Assembly: GCA_910585705.1 (NCBI GenBank)
Contig: CAJUER010000001.1
Coordinates: 980,840-1,044,839, forward strand
Direction of reading: 5' to 3'
Source: an uncultured Christensenella sp.
Lineage (GTDB): Bacteria; Bacillota; Clostridia; Christensenellales; Borkfalkiaceae
DNA length: 64,000 nt
Shown here piece after piece: positions 47,691-55,945 of the stretch (position 1 is its first letter; each line of letters opens with the position of its first letter). Below the pieces are notes generated by a model. That model ran no database searches, had not been told where the DNA came from, and saw only the letters and a program-made list of their open reading frames with translations. Position numbers and translations under genes: made by a program.

Positions 47691-48512
47691 ATGAAGAAAG
47701 CAATTATAAGTTTAGCCGTTGCGGCGGTTTCTGCGGTTTCGGTAACGGCGTTCGCCGCTTGCGACAACTCGGATAAAATATACGTCGATACAAATGCATT
47801 TTTCGCGCCGTTCGAATATTACGACGGCGACCGGATTGTGGGCGTGGACGTTGACATTATGAACCTTGTCGGCGAAAAGCTCGGCAAAAAAGTTGTGTTT
47901 GAAAATACCGAATTCGGACCTATTATAGATAACGTTTCGTCGGGCAAAAAGTACGACTGCGGCGCGGCGGGAATAACCATAACCGAAGAAAGGCAGTCAA
48001 AGGTTGACTTTTCAATACCGTACTACACTTCCGTGCAGTATGTAATTTACAAGGGCGACACGCTTTCCGTCGACGGCACTGCGGCTGACGGCACGGAGTA
48101 CGTTTTATGGTCTTCGCTCGCAGGCAAAAAAATAGGCGTTCAGACCGAAACGACGGGCGACATTTACGTCAACGGCGAAATCACGGGCGACGGCTTCGAC
48201 GGAGTTTTGAAGGACTCCGGCGCAAAGTGCGTACAGTATGACAACGCGCAAATTGCAGTCGACGCTATCGGCAGCGGTCAGATTGACACGGTCGTTGTGG
48301 ATATGCTTCCCGCGCAGTACATGGTCGGCAAAAACGACAGCCTCCACTGCTATGCGCTCTATTACAGTGCGGAAAAGGCAACCGAAGAACAATATGCCAT
48401 ATGCGTAACTAAGGGCAATACCGAGCTTCTCAACGCCATCAACGGGGTTTTGGAAGAGCTGGGCAAAGACGGCATAGACAAGCTTGTGGCAAAACATCTC
48501 GGATTGAACTGA
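47691..48512 (+). CDS. Amino-acid ABC transporter substrate-binding lipoprotein
   Basis: A 273-aa polar-amino-acid-type (PBPb) binding protein: signal peptide with lipobox AFAAC, then FAPFEYYDGDRIVGVDVDIMNLVGEKLGKKV, which is the opening signature of the family, and GAAGITITEERQSKVDFSIPYYTS further on. It captures amino acids outside the cell for the permease encoded next. AGAGG lies upstream of ATG 47691. A terminator-like hairpin at 48527-48551 between this gene and the permease likely makes the binding protein more abundant than the rest. Confidence 0.9.
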   Translation: MKKAIISLAVAAVSAVSVTAFAACDNSDKIYVDTNAFFAPFEYYDGDRIVGVDVDIMNLVGEKLGKKVVFENTEFGPIIDNVSSGKKYDCGAAGITITEERQSKVDFSIPYYTSVQYVIYKGDTLSVDGTAADGTEYVLWSSLAGKKIGVQTETTGDIYVNGEITGDGFDGVLKDSGAKCVQYDNAQIAVDAIGSGQIDTVVVDMLPAQYMVGKNDSLHCYALYYSAEKATEEQYAICVTKGNTELLNAINGVLEELGKDGIDKLVAKHLGLN

Positions 48513-48526
48513 AAAAATGATTTTTT

Positions 48527-48559
48527 CGGGAACTGCCGCAAGCGGTTCCCGTTTATTTT
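48527..48559 (+). terminator. Attenuating terminator between binding protein and permease
   Basis: CGGGAACTGC (48527-48536) pairs with GCGGTTCCCG (48542-48551), one U-G pair, 5-nt loop, then TTTATTTT. The downstream genes in the same direction continue, so partial readthrough is expected. Confidence 0.75.
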
Positions 48560-48571
48560 CTACGGAGTATT

Positions 48572-49285
48572 ATGGTAAGCAATCTTTCGGCGGGGTTCTT
48601 TGAAAACTTCGCAAAAATATTTTCCGAAGCCAAATTTATGAATATGATTTGGACGGGGCTTCGCACCACTCTCATAGTTTCGGTCGGCGCGGCGGTTCTC
48701 GGTCTGATTTTGGGAACGCTTGTCGCGTTCGTTAAAATTCAGCCCAAAACAAATAAGTGGATGATTATACCCAACGCCGTCTGCGACGTTTACGTTACGG
48801 TTATTCGCGGCACGCCTATGGCGTTACAGCTGTTTATTATGGCGTTTGTTATTTTTGCGATTCGCGGCTTCCCCACAGAAATCATAGCGATAATTTCATT
48901 CGGCATAAACAGCGGCGCATACGTTTCGGAAAATATCCGCGCAGGCATACTTTCCGTAGACAAGGGACAAACGGAGGCAGGGCGCGCGCTCGGCGTATCA
49001 AGCGGACGCACGCTTATGCGCATTGTAATTCCGCAGGGTATGAAAAACGTTATCCCAGCAATCGGAAACGAGCTTATAGCGCTCATTAAAGAAACTTCTA
49101 TCGTGAGTATGATAGGTATGTTCGACTTGACTCAGGCGGCGAAAGTCATCGGTTCGGGTCAGAACCTTGCAACCTACTTCGCACCTATGGCGGTCGCGGC
49201 GGTGTTCTACCTTTTGATAGTTTACGCGCTTACCGTCTGCATAAAGCTTATTGAAAGGAGACTGCGCAAGAGTGAAAAACTTTAA
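48572..49285 (+). CDS. Amino-acid ABC transporter permease (HisM/GlnP type)
   Basis: A 237-aa permease with five predicted helices and the EAA-type loop GQTEAGRALGVSSGRTLMRIVIPQGMKNVIPAIGNELIALIKETS, as in the polar amino-acid permease family. It forms the membrane channel with the binding protein and the ATPase; homodimer expected as no second permease gene is present. Separated from the binding-protein gene by the attenuating hairpin and overlapping the ATPase gene by 14 bp. Confidence 0.92.
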   Translation: MVSNLSAGFFENFAKIFSEAKFMNMIWTGLRTTLIVSVGAAVLGLILGTLVAFVKIQPKTNKWMIIPNAVCDVYVTVIRGTPMALQLFIMAFVIFAIRGFPTEIIAIISFGINSGAYVSENIRAGILSVDKGQTEAGRALGVSSGRTLMRIVIPQGMKNVIPAIGNELIALIKETSIVSMIGMFDLTQAAKVIGSGQNLATYFAPMAVAAVFYLLIVYALTVCIKLIERRLRKSEKL

Positions 49286-50171
49286 AGGCGAAAAATTTTT
49301 AAAGACCGAAAAAACGCCCGTAGAGCCGTACGACGAGAACGCGCTTTTGGAAGTTCAGCACCTGACAAAAAGCTTCGGCGCGCTTAAAGTTCTCGACGAC
49401 ATAAGCGAGAAGATTTACGAAGGTGAAAAAATTGCCGTCATAGGACCTTCCGGCAGCGGCAAAAGCACGTTTTTGCGCTGTTTGAACGTGTTGGAGGACC
49501 CTACCGACGGGTATGTATTTTTTGAAGGCAACAACCTTTGCAACCTTAAAGTCGATATAAACATACAGCGCCGCAGAATGGGCATGGTGTTCCAGCACTT
49601 CAACCTGTTCAATAATATGAGCGTACTCAAAAACATAACTTTTGCGCCCGTATACGTCGAAATGCAGGAAAGGCGCAAAATACGGCTTAAAAACTTCCGC
49701 AAGCGGTTATTGAACCTTTTCAGAAAAAAGGATGAAAAACTGCCCGCCGAAGAGACCAAAAGCGCAAAGACTATCAAGGAAGAAGCCAACGCCAACGCTA
49801 TGCGGCTGTTGGAAAGAATAGGGCTTGCAGATAAGGCAAACGTTTACCCCTCCACCCTTTCGGGAGGTCAAAGGCAGAGAATAGCTATTGTCCGCGCGCT
49901 TGCAATGAACCCCAAAGTAATGCTTTTCGACGAGCCCACTTCCGCGCTCGACCCCGAGATGGTCGGTGAAGTTTTACAGCTAATTAAAGACGTTGCCGAC
50001 GATGGAATGACTATGGTTATCGTTACCCATGAAATGAACTTCGCAAAGGAAGTCGCAACGCGCGTACTGTTTATGGACGGAGGAAAGATAACAGAACAAG
50101 GCACGCCCGAAAATATTTTCGGCGCACCGAAAAGCGAGAGATTGAAAGACTTCCTTTCAAAGGTACTTTGA
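49272..50171 (+). CDS. Amino-acid ABC transporter ATP-binding protein
   Basis: A 299-aa ATPase of the polar amino-acid family, longer than the usual 240-250. After an N-terminal extension of about 30 residues, Walker A GPSGSGKST, Q-loop MGMVFQHFNLFNN, signature LSGGQRQR, Walker B VMLFDEPTSALDPEM and the H-loop VTHEMNFA are in order. An insertion of about 40 residues, mostly Lys/Glu, between the Q-loop and the signature (RRKIRLKNFRKRLLNLFRKKD to EEANAN) is the odd feature. GTG start at 49272 follows AAAGGAG; an upstream TTG frame start is less likely. Confidence 0.9.
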   Translation: MKNFKGEKFLKTEKTPVEPYDENALLEVQHLTKSFGALKVLDDISEKIYEGEKIAVIGPSGSGKSTFLRCLNVLEDPTDGYVFFEGNNLCNLKVDINIQRRRMGMVFQHFNLFNNMSVLKNITFAPVYVEMQERRKIRLKNFRKRLLNLFRKKDEKLPAEETKSAKTIKEEANANAMRLLERIGLADKANVYPSTLSGGQRQRIAIVRALAMNPKVMLFDEPTSALDPEMVGEVLQLIKDVADDGMTMVIVTHEMNFAKEVATRVLFMDGGKITEQGTPENIFGAPKSERLKDFLSKVL

Positions 50172-50279
50172 TTAAAAATAAACGGCGCGCTTATAACTAT
50201 ATTTTGGAATAATCCCCCTGAAAGGCGGCGCAAAGAGCTCAACAAAAAAAATCAACGAACATTTTATTATGAAAAACAC

Positions 50280-50315
50280 AGTCCGCTCTCTTCGCTTGAA
50301 GAGAGCGGACTTTTT
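50280..50315 (+). terminator. Terminator of the amino-acid importer operon
   Basis: AGTCCGCTCTCTTC (50280-50293) pairs with GAAGAGAGCGGACT (50298-50311), GCTT loop, then TTTTAT. The rest of 50172-50407 shows nothing else. Confidence 0.88.
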
Positions 50316-50407
50316 ATAAAAAAGAAGCTGTCTGTAACGCTAATCTCTTTCAACGTCGCTGTTATTTGCTTAATATAACTATATAAATAGCAAAAATATT
50401 CTAAAAT

Positions 50408-51277
50408 TTACTTCAAATATGGAATATGTAGTTCTCTTAAAATCTTTTTAAAATCACTTATAGGATCCGGATTACCCTTTAAAATCAAGTACTTGACGCC
50501 CCTTGCTTTCAATTGATTACAATTTTGCTCGCTTAGCGTATCCGCCACGAATATATTTGAATCTCTTGCAATAGTTGCGTCAGCGCTTTCGGGATTTCCT
50601 TTTCCCATCAATTTTACTTCTATGCGGTAAGTTTTGTTTTCTTCAGAAATTAACTTATAATCGACTTCTCTGTCAAATGGTTTATCTTTATTTTTTATAA
50701 AATGCGAATTATCTATATTTTTATTCGGCACACCTGCCAACTCGCATAATTTATCCAATAACGGCTTTTCAACCTTTTTACCTATAGAGCTCCAAGCGCC
50801 TCCTCGTATTTGAATTTTCTTAGTAGCTAAGGCATTTATCACTAATAAACTTTCCGACAGAGATAAGTCAACCGTAACTTCATTATAAGAAATTTTAATT
50901 GATATTGCCAATCCTGATATTGAATCAGCTTCCAATTCGTTTATTAAATTACTCAGATATTCAAAATTTGCGTTTGCAACGTCTAAAACAATTGCCTTGT
51001 TAGCGCTTCCGTAAATATTTGTTATTGTTTTTTTATTTATACCCGCAAATATAGCAGCCTCATCAGCAGTAAAATTGCAGGAATTAATAAAATATTTTTT
51101 GTACCAATCTAAAGTAATTCCTTCGGAATTCATTTTTGCTTTAACAATTTCTTTAAAAAAGTTAATTGTAAAATCCAAAAATACGGCATTTATAGATCTT
51201 ATAACTTCTTCTCTATAATCTTGACCGTTAATTAATTTATTTACGGTGCTGTCAACAACTTCAGTTTCGAACGTCAT
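50408..51277 (-). CDS. CfrBI-family restriction endonuclease
   Basis: A 289-aa protein that follows the CfrBI endonuclease family: GQDYREEVIRSINAVFLDF, TADEAAIFAGINKKTITNIYGSANKAIVLDVANANFEYL, SYNEVTVDLSLSESLLVINALATKKIQIRGGAWSSIGKKVEKPLLDKLCELAGV and a nuclease-like DREVDYKLI...YRIEVKLMGKGNPESADA (D..ExK). CfrBI-type enzymes cut CCWWGG-like sites in the known member; the target here is inferred only. It overlaps its partner methylase gene by 17 nt, AT-rich. Confidence 0.82.
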   Translation of the reverse strand: MTFETEVVDSTVNKLINGQDYREEVIRSINAVFLDFTINFFKEIVKAKMNSEGITLDWYKKYFINSCNFTADEAAIFAGINKKTITNIYGSANKAIVLDVANANFEYLSNLINELEADSISGLAISIKISYNEVTVDLSLSESLLVINALATKKIQIRGGAWSSIGKKVEKPLLDKLCELAGVPNKNIDNSHFIKNKDKPFDREVDYKLISEENKTYRIEVKLMGKGNPESADATIARDSNIFVADTLSEQNCNQLKARGVKYLILKGNPDPISDFKKILRELHIPYLK

Positions 51278-52412
51278 ACTTAACTTTCCCCCCTTTAATC
51301 AGTTTAACATAATCCTCGTCCAATTCACACATAACCGGAATTCTACCCATTGCGTTGGCTACTTTCCCAAACGTTCCGGAACCGGCAAACGGGTCCAAAA
51401 CCGTGTCGCCTTTAAAAGAATAATATTTTAAAATTCGGCGGCATAACTCTTCCGGAAAAACCGCCGGATGGTTTTTATTGCTTTTAGGCGTTATATACCA
51501 ACAATTTGTTGTATCGATTGCTTCGTCTTTAAACTTATCATAAACTTTATATTCGTTTATGTTTTTATCTAAAAGAAAGGGGCATTTTTTCCTATAAACT
51601 AATATACTTTCAGTAATACAATTAGGTTTATAGCTTAACGCTTTACGCGTTTGCTCATAACCTCCTATCCTGTTTTTAACACAAGGCTCAGGCTTTATCC
51701 AAATAATTTCATCTATAAAATAAAATCCGGATTCGTCTAATATTTTATGAAAATCAAAATGTATCGGATATCTTATACTTTCAAATTCTCTACCAGGCCT
51801 TTTTGTAATCACCGGCGATACATTCACTATTAAAAAACGTCCGTCTTCAATTACTCTGTTGCATTGAATAAAAACATTTTTCATTTTCTGCAAATATTCA
51901 TTATATGAATGATAGTCAGAATAAATTTTTGCATTATAATAAGGAGGAGAAGTAAAGGCAAGTTGAATACAATTATCCGGTAAACTTAACAAAGTTTTCT
52001 CACAATCGCCTATTAAGAGCAACGGATTTATTACTTTGTTCTTATTTATTCTATGGTCAGATTGTTTATAATCATAAAATTCTTGCATTTTATTCAAAAT
52101 TTCGTTTTTATAAAATTCAAGAATTCTAAACTGCAAATTTTTAAATCTTTCATCGCTCTTTGACTTATATAAACACGTTCTAAACATTTGATAAACATAT
52201 TCCATAATAATCGAATTTTTAAAAGCATTATCTTCGATAAACTCGATTATTTTTTCGTTGTCGTTATGTCTTCCGATAGAGGAAACTACTTCCCGTTTAA
52301 TTTCGACCGGTAAATCTTGTTCGAACAGATTCATCAGCAGAATTAAATTTTCTTCTGTTCTGTGCGCGCCAAGATTTTTGATATAATCAATCGTATAATT
52401 TTTTTTGTCCAA
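51261..52412 (-). CDS. DNA methyltransferase partner of the CfrBI-type system
   Basis: A 383-aa N4-cytosine or N6-adenine methylase: LAFTSPPYYNAKIYSDYHSYN (catalytic SPPY), YFIDEIIWIKPEPCVKN, a C-terminal DPFAGSGTFGKVANAMGRIPVMCE SAM loop, motif order beta-type. Residues 1-90 form an alpha-helical HEAT-like domain (ENLILLMNLFEQDLPVEIKREVVSSIGRH, EKIIEFIEDN) ahead of the methylase. Start chosen is TTG 52412, with GAGGG just upstream; a longer reading from 52427 is possible. It precedes and overlaps the endonuclease gene, as expected for a Type II system. Confidence 0.82.
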   Translation of the reverse strand: MDKKNYTIDYIKNLGAHRTEENLILLMNLFEQDLPVEIKREVVSSIGRHNDNEKIIEFIEDNAFKNSIIMEYVYQMFRTCLYKSKSDERFKNLQFRILEFYKNEILNKMQEFYDYKQSDHRINKNKVINPLLLIGDCEKTLLSLPDNCIQLAFTSPPYYNAKIYSDYHSYNEYLQKMKNVFIQCNRVIEDGRFLIVNVSPVITKRPGREFESIRYPIHFDFHKILDESGFYFIDEIIWIKPEPCVKNRIGGYEQTRKALSYKPNCITESILVYRKKCPFLLDKNINEYKVYDKFKDEAIDTTNCWYITPKSNKNHPAVFPEELCRRILKYYSFKGDTVLDPFAGSGTFGKVANAMGRIPVMCELDEDYVKLIKGGKVKYDVRN

Positions 52413-52487
52413 AACAACTTCCCTCAAAATAGCTCAATTACATTATTTGTAGTACTTATGGATAATGCTGAATTTCAATTTTTTTTA

Positions 52488-52516
52488 ATTATACCAAAAT
52501 AAAAATTTATTTTCAA
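52488..52516 (-). promoter_or_regulatory. Promoter of the CfrBI-type system
   Basis: Minus-strand TTGAAA (52516-52511), 17-nt spacer, TATAAT (52493-52488); start about 52481, leader about 69 nt. Confidence 0.7.
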
Positions 52517-52556
52517 TGAAATCGATAAGCTATACATAATTTTAACCGACGATTTG

Positions 52557-54002
52557 TCAAAGGCTATTCTCCCCAACCCTTCTTTTCCGCTTTAATTTGA
52601 GTTTGCGTTTTTTACGGTTTAACAGCGCCTTTGCGCGAAGCTCCGCCGCAGTCGGTATATATCTGCCTGCATAGCCGTAACGGGTTCGGTAAACCGTCTG
52701 GAAAATTACCGCTACAATAAGCGCCGCGCCGTCGGCAAACAGCGAAGCCGTCCACACGCCGTCAAGACCCATAATAATAGGCAGAACCATTACCGCAGAA
52801 ATCTGGAAAACGATAGTCCTCAAAAAAGACATAATCGCGGAAATAAGTCCGTTGTTCAAGGACGTGAAAAGCGACGAAGTATATACGTTGATTCCGACAA
52901 TCAGAAAAATGAACGCATAAATTCTGAAACCGCGCAAAGTCATTTCATACAATTCTTTTTCGTAACCGAAGATTTTTATGAACGGACCCGCAAGCGCTTC
53001 CGAAGCGGCGAACATCGCTATGCCCGTTACCGCCATAATTATAAGGCTTTTTTTGTAAAGATTTCGCATTTCCCTCTTGTTCTGCGCACCGTAGTTAAAG
53101 CCCATAAGCGGCGCACAGCCGACAGAATAGCCCATAAATATCGCAAAGAATATCATTGCAATATACATTATCGAGCCGTATGCCGCAACGCCGTTGTTCC
53201 CGACAAGCTTGCTAATCTGGTAATTGTACAAAATAACGACGAGCGCGGAAGAAACGTTTGACAGAAACTCCGAAGAGCCGTTAGTACAGGATTTAACAAA
53301 CGCTTTCGGATAGAATTTGGTTTTCGTAAGCCGAAGCAAACTGTTATTTTTACTGAAAAAGTACACGAGCGGAAACACTCCGCCGAAAACTTCGCTTGCG
53401 GCTGTTGCGACCGCCGCGCCCGTAAGTCCCCAGCCGAAGCCGACGACAAAGACAGCGTCGAGTATCATATTCAAAACGCCTGCGGAAGCCGTTGCAATAA
53501 GTCCCAGACGGGGCTTTTCTGCCGTGACGAAGAAGCTTTGGAAAATGTTCTGCAAAATAAAGAAAGGCTGTGTTGCAAGCAGAATTCTTCCGTAACGCTC
53601 GCAATACTCGTAAACCTTTTCGCCCTCTTCCGCGCGGCAAATAAGCTTAACCACCGACGGCACGGCAAACTGTCCCATAACCGCAATAAACACGCCTATG
53701 CCGAACGTTATGTAAACGAGCATGGAAAAATACTTGTTCGCCTTGATTTTGTCGCCCTCGCCCAAAGTTTTGGAAACAAGCGCGCTTCCGCCCGCGCCGA
53801 GCATGAAGCCGATAGAGCCGAACACCATAAACAGAGGATAAATATAATTAATTGCCGCAACAGCGTCGGAACCCGCAAAATTCGCAACAAAAAGTCCGTC
53901 CACCACGCTGTACACGCCGGTGAACACCATCATGATTATCGACGGCGCGACAAAGGTCAACAACTTTTTATAAGTGAAATGATCGGATAACTGTATACGC
54001 AT
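52557..54002 (-). CDS. MATE-family efflux transporter
   Basis: A 481-aa MATE transporter with 12 predicted helices: PSIIMMVFTGVYSVVDGLFVANFAGSDAVAAINYIYP at the first helix pair and FNYGAQNKREMRNLYKKSLI in the second half are clear family features. It exports drugs or metabolites using Na+ or H+. Its leader holds a terminator and a structured element (54021-54117) like those of guanidine-IV riboswitches, which often control mepA-type MATE genes, so guanidine or a related small cation is a plausible substrate. GAGG seven nt upstream of ATG 54002. Confidence 0.92.
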   Translation of the reverse strand: MRIQLSDHFTYKKLLTFVAPSIIMMVFTGVYSVVDGLFVANFAGSDAVAAINYIYPLFMVFGSIGFMLGAGGSALVSKTLGEGDKIKANKYFSMLVYITFGIGVFIAVMGQFAVPSVVKLICRAEEGEKVYEYCERYGRILLATQPFFILQNIFQSFFVTAEKPRLGLIATASAGVLNMILDAVFVVGFGWGLTGAAVATAASEVFGGVFPLVYFFSKNNSLLRLTKTKFYPKAFVKSCTNGSSEFLSNVSSALVVILYNYQISKLVGNNGVAAYGSIMYIAMIFFAIFMGYSVGCAPLMGFNYGAQNKREMRNLYKKSLIIMAVTGIAMFAASEALAGPFIKIFGYEKELYEMTLRGFRIYAFIFLIVGINVYTSSLFTSLNNGLISAIMSFLRTIVFQISAVMVLPIIMGLDGVWTASLFADGAALIVAVIFQTVYRTRYGYAGRYIPTAAELRAKALLNRKKRKLKLKRKRRVGENSL

Positions 54003-54020
54003 AATTAAACCTCAATATAG

Positions 54021-54117
54021 AAAAAAGGCGTTACGGTCGTTTTAAAACCGGCACACCCGACGTCTTATCAACCTTACCACAGCGGCGGCAGGTTCTCCGA
54101 CAAGTTTTAATTGTGTA
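54021..54117 (-). promoter_or_regulatory. Structured leader of the MATE gene with terminator, candidate guanidine-IV (mepA) riboswitch
   Basis: From the predicted start at 54117 the leader forms CTTGTC/GATAAG (54104-54099 with 54069-54064) enclosing AACCT/AGGTT, then a second hairpin GGTGTGCCGGT/ACCGTAACGCC (54057-54027) ending in TTTTTT (54026-54021) just ahead of the GAGG ribosome site. A terminator inside a leader upstream of a MATE gene is typical of the mepA/guanidine-IV class; the exact consensus could not be checked. Confidence 0.55.
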
Positions 54118-54123
54118 AAACGT

Positions 54124-54152
54124 ATTATATATGTTTATAAAATATATGTCAA
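54124..54152 (-). promoter_or_regulatory. Promoter of the MATE gene leader
   Basis: Minus-strand TTGACA (54152-54147), 17-nt spacer, TATAAT (54129-54124): perfect consensus. Start about 54117. Confidence 0.85.
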
Positions 54153-54179
54153 ACAATTTACGCCTTTTTTGCAAAACGC

Positions 54180-54208
54180 TTGACCTTTAAAGGCTAAATA
54201 TATATTAT
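54180..54208 (+). promoter_or_regulatory. Promoter of the DUF3737 gene
   Basis: TTGACC (54180-54185), 17-nt spacer, TATTAT (54203-54208), with a nearby TATAAT at 54206-54211. Divergent from the MATE promoter. Confidence 0.55.
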
Positions 54209-54238
54209 AATAGGACTGACACTCCAACGGAAAAACAT

Positions 54239-55126
54239 ATGAAACACAATACAATGATAGAAGAAAAAACTCTCGACGAAGAGCGTGCGCTTTATAATCT
54301 TAAAGACGCATATGTTCGCGGATGTATATTCGCAGGACCCGCCGACGGCGAATCCGCGCTCAAAGAATGCCGTAAAATCACGGTTGAAGATTGCAAATTT
54401 TCACTGCGCTACCCCATCTGGCATACGAAGGAATTCACCGTGCAAAACTGCAGTATGGACGAAAAGACGCGCGCCGCGCTTTGGTACTGCAAGCAGGGCA
54501 AAATACATAACAGCATGCTCGGCGGAATTAAAGCTTTGCGCGAGTGTGAAGACGTAACAATAGAAAACTGCGTTATCAATTCTCCCGAATTCGGTTGGCG
54601 CAGCCGCACGATAACGTTGAGAAACTGCGAAGCCGAAAGCGAATATTTTATGTTCGAAGGTGCGAAGCTGAATTTTTCAAACGTAAAATTCAAAGGCAAA
54701 TATTCGTTCCAGTACGTTAAAAAGGCGATAATAGAGAACTGCGATTTTTCCACTAAGGACGCTTTCTGGCATTCTAAAAACGTAACCGTCAGAAATTCCG
54801 TTTTGCGCGGCGAATATCTCGGCTGGTATTCGGAAAATCTTACGCTTGAAAACTGCCTGATTATCGGCACGCAACCCCTCTGCTACTGCAAAAATCTGAC
54901 TCTTAAAAACTGCCGTATGGAAGGCTGCGACCTTTCTTTCGAATACTCCGCCGTGAACGCAACGGTTAACGGTGAAATAACTTCCGTCAAAAACCCCAAA
55001 AGCGGAAAAATTATCGCCGACGGATTCGGTGAAATTATTTTTGCCGATGCAAACGTTCCTTGCAAGGGCAGAGTGATTACAAGAAAACCCGATGTGGATA
55101 ACGCAAAGGAAAATTATGTTAATTAA
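54239..55126 (+). CDS. DUF3737 beta-helix protein
   Basis: A 295-aa protein of repeating CFS/NCxFS-type strands (ESALKECRKITVEDCKFS, LWYCKQGKIHNSML, CEDVTIENCVINSPEFGW, SKNVTVRNSVLRGEYLGWY), the pentapeptide-like DUF3737 family of right-handed beta-helix. No signal peptide is seen, so it is probably cytoplasmic. Function unknown. The ATG at 54239 lies close to a second ATG at 54254; a GG-rich ribosome site is weak for both. It ends just before the DnaA-box region. Confidence 0.85.
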   Translation: MKHNTMIEEKTLDEERALYNLKDAYVRGCIFAGPADGESALKECRKITVEDCKFSLRYPIWHTKEFTVQNCSMDEKTRAALWYCKQGKIHNSMLGGIKALRECEDVTIENCVINSPEFGWRSRTITLRNCEAESEYFMFEGAKLNFSNVKFKGKYSFQYVKKAIIENCDFSTKDAFWHSKNVTVRNSVLRGEYLGWYSENLTLENCLIIGTQPLCYCKNLTLKNCRMEGCDLSFEYSAVNATVNGEITSVKNPKSGKIIADGFGEIIFADANVPCKGRVITRKPDVDNAKENYVN

Positions 55127-55164
55127 TGTCGAATAAACGGTTAATTTTGTTTATACATTAAAAA

Positions 55165-55323
55165 TGTGGATAAATTGTGGATAAAACATTTAAACATATG
55201 TACGTTACGTTTATTCACAGTAAATTATGTGGACAACTTTCAGTGGATAACCCGCCTGTTTTTGCCCGTAAAACGCCTAAAACGCGCATTTATCCACAAA
55301 GGCTTCGGAATATAATATTCACA
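55165..55323. other. Cluster of DnaA boxes (origin-like region)
   Basis: Seven DnaA boxes lie within 160 bp. Perfect TGTGGATAA (TTATCCACA on the other strand) is at 55165-55173 and 55176-55184, 11 bp apart; perfect TTATCCACA at 55290-55298; TTATTCACA at 55211-55219; one-mismatch boxes at 55228-55236 (TGTGGACAA), 55242-55250 (AGTGGATAA) and 55315-55323 (ATATTCACA). AT-rich stretches follow on the right. Nothing else is encoded in 55127-55389. Confidence 0.8.
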
Positions 55324-55350
55324 GGAAACAATATTATTCATATAAAACAG

Positions 55351-55385
55351 TCCGCCATACCGGCTTTAAGGTATGGCGGATTTAA
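55351..55385. terminator. Bidirectional terminator beside the DnaA-box cluster
   Basis: TCCGCCATACC (55351-55361) pairs with GGTATGGCGGA (55370-55380), then TTTAAATTT; T-rich on the other side as well. Confidence 0.8.
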
Positions 55386-55389
55386 ATTT

Positions 55390-55932
55390 TTATTTGCATC
55401 TTTTGAATTTTCTACCGAGATTCGCGGAAAGTAAATCATTCAAATCACCTATTGTGCCTTGCTTTAAATCGTTTTTCGGAATAACAAAAGTCTGCATTCT
55501 GGAAATAAACAGAAAATAAGCGTCTTTCGTCTCCTCTGCCTTGAAAAAGCATGAGTATTTTGCAACGGCATTATCTTCGAACTCGTTTTCTTCACCGTTA
55601 CCGCACTTCTTTATCTGAGTAATTTCAAGCTTATCGGGATAGAACCGAAAGGCTTGCAGCGTTTCCGAGCTCATTATGTAAAAAGATTTAATATGGTAAT
55701 TTTGCAACACCTTTACGAGAAGAATAACCAGCGGAGAAAATATTGCACCGAAAACGATAAAATAAACGCCCAAAAATAAATCCTGCACGTCTTCGCGACA
55801 AACTATGCCAAGAATGCCGAGCAACATAATTATTACGCTTTAACCGCCGATGAACCACATCATCCTTTTTAAAGTACGGTTATTTAATTTTTTGATTATA
55901 TTTTCATCAAATTTGCCCTGAAATTCAATCAT
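55390..55932 (-). pseudogene. YcxB-like gene broken by one in-frame stop
   Basis: ATG 55932 with a GAGG site (55938-55941) opens MIEFQGKFDENIIKKLNNRTLKRMMWFIGG, then TAA at 55842-55840, then in the same frame SVIIMLLGILGIVCRED... to 55390. Two membrane helices and a C-terminal YLFISRMQTFVIPKND signature are typical of YcxB-like proteins. The ribosome site and start belong to the interrupted upper part, and the lower part has its own ATG at 55827 that lacks a site. It follows dnaJ by 13 nt in the same direction. Probably recently inactivated by a base change, or a strain-level variant. Confidence 0.7.
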
Positions 55933-55945
55933 AACTTCCTCACCG

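Noticed and set aside
55127..55389. Simple intergenic AT-rich spacer
   Set aside because: Three perfect DnaA boxes plus four near matches in 160 bp are far more than expected by chance.
38485..55842. Reassignment of TAA as a sense codon, suggested by two internal TAAs
   Set aside because: Many intact genes here end in TAA at the expected length (for example rpsF, yggS, dnaK), so the code is standard; the two internal stops are better read as broken genes.
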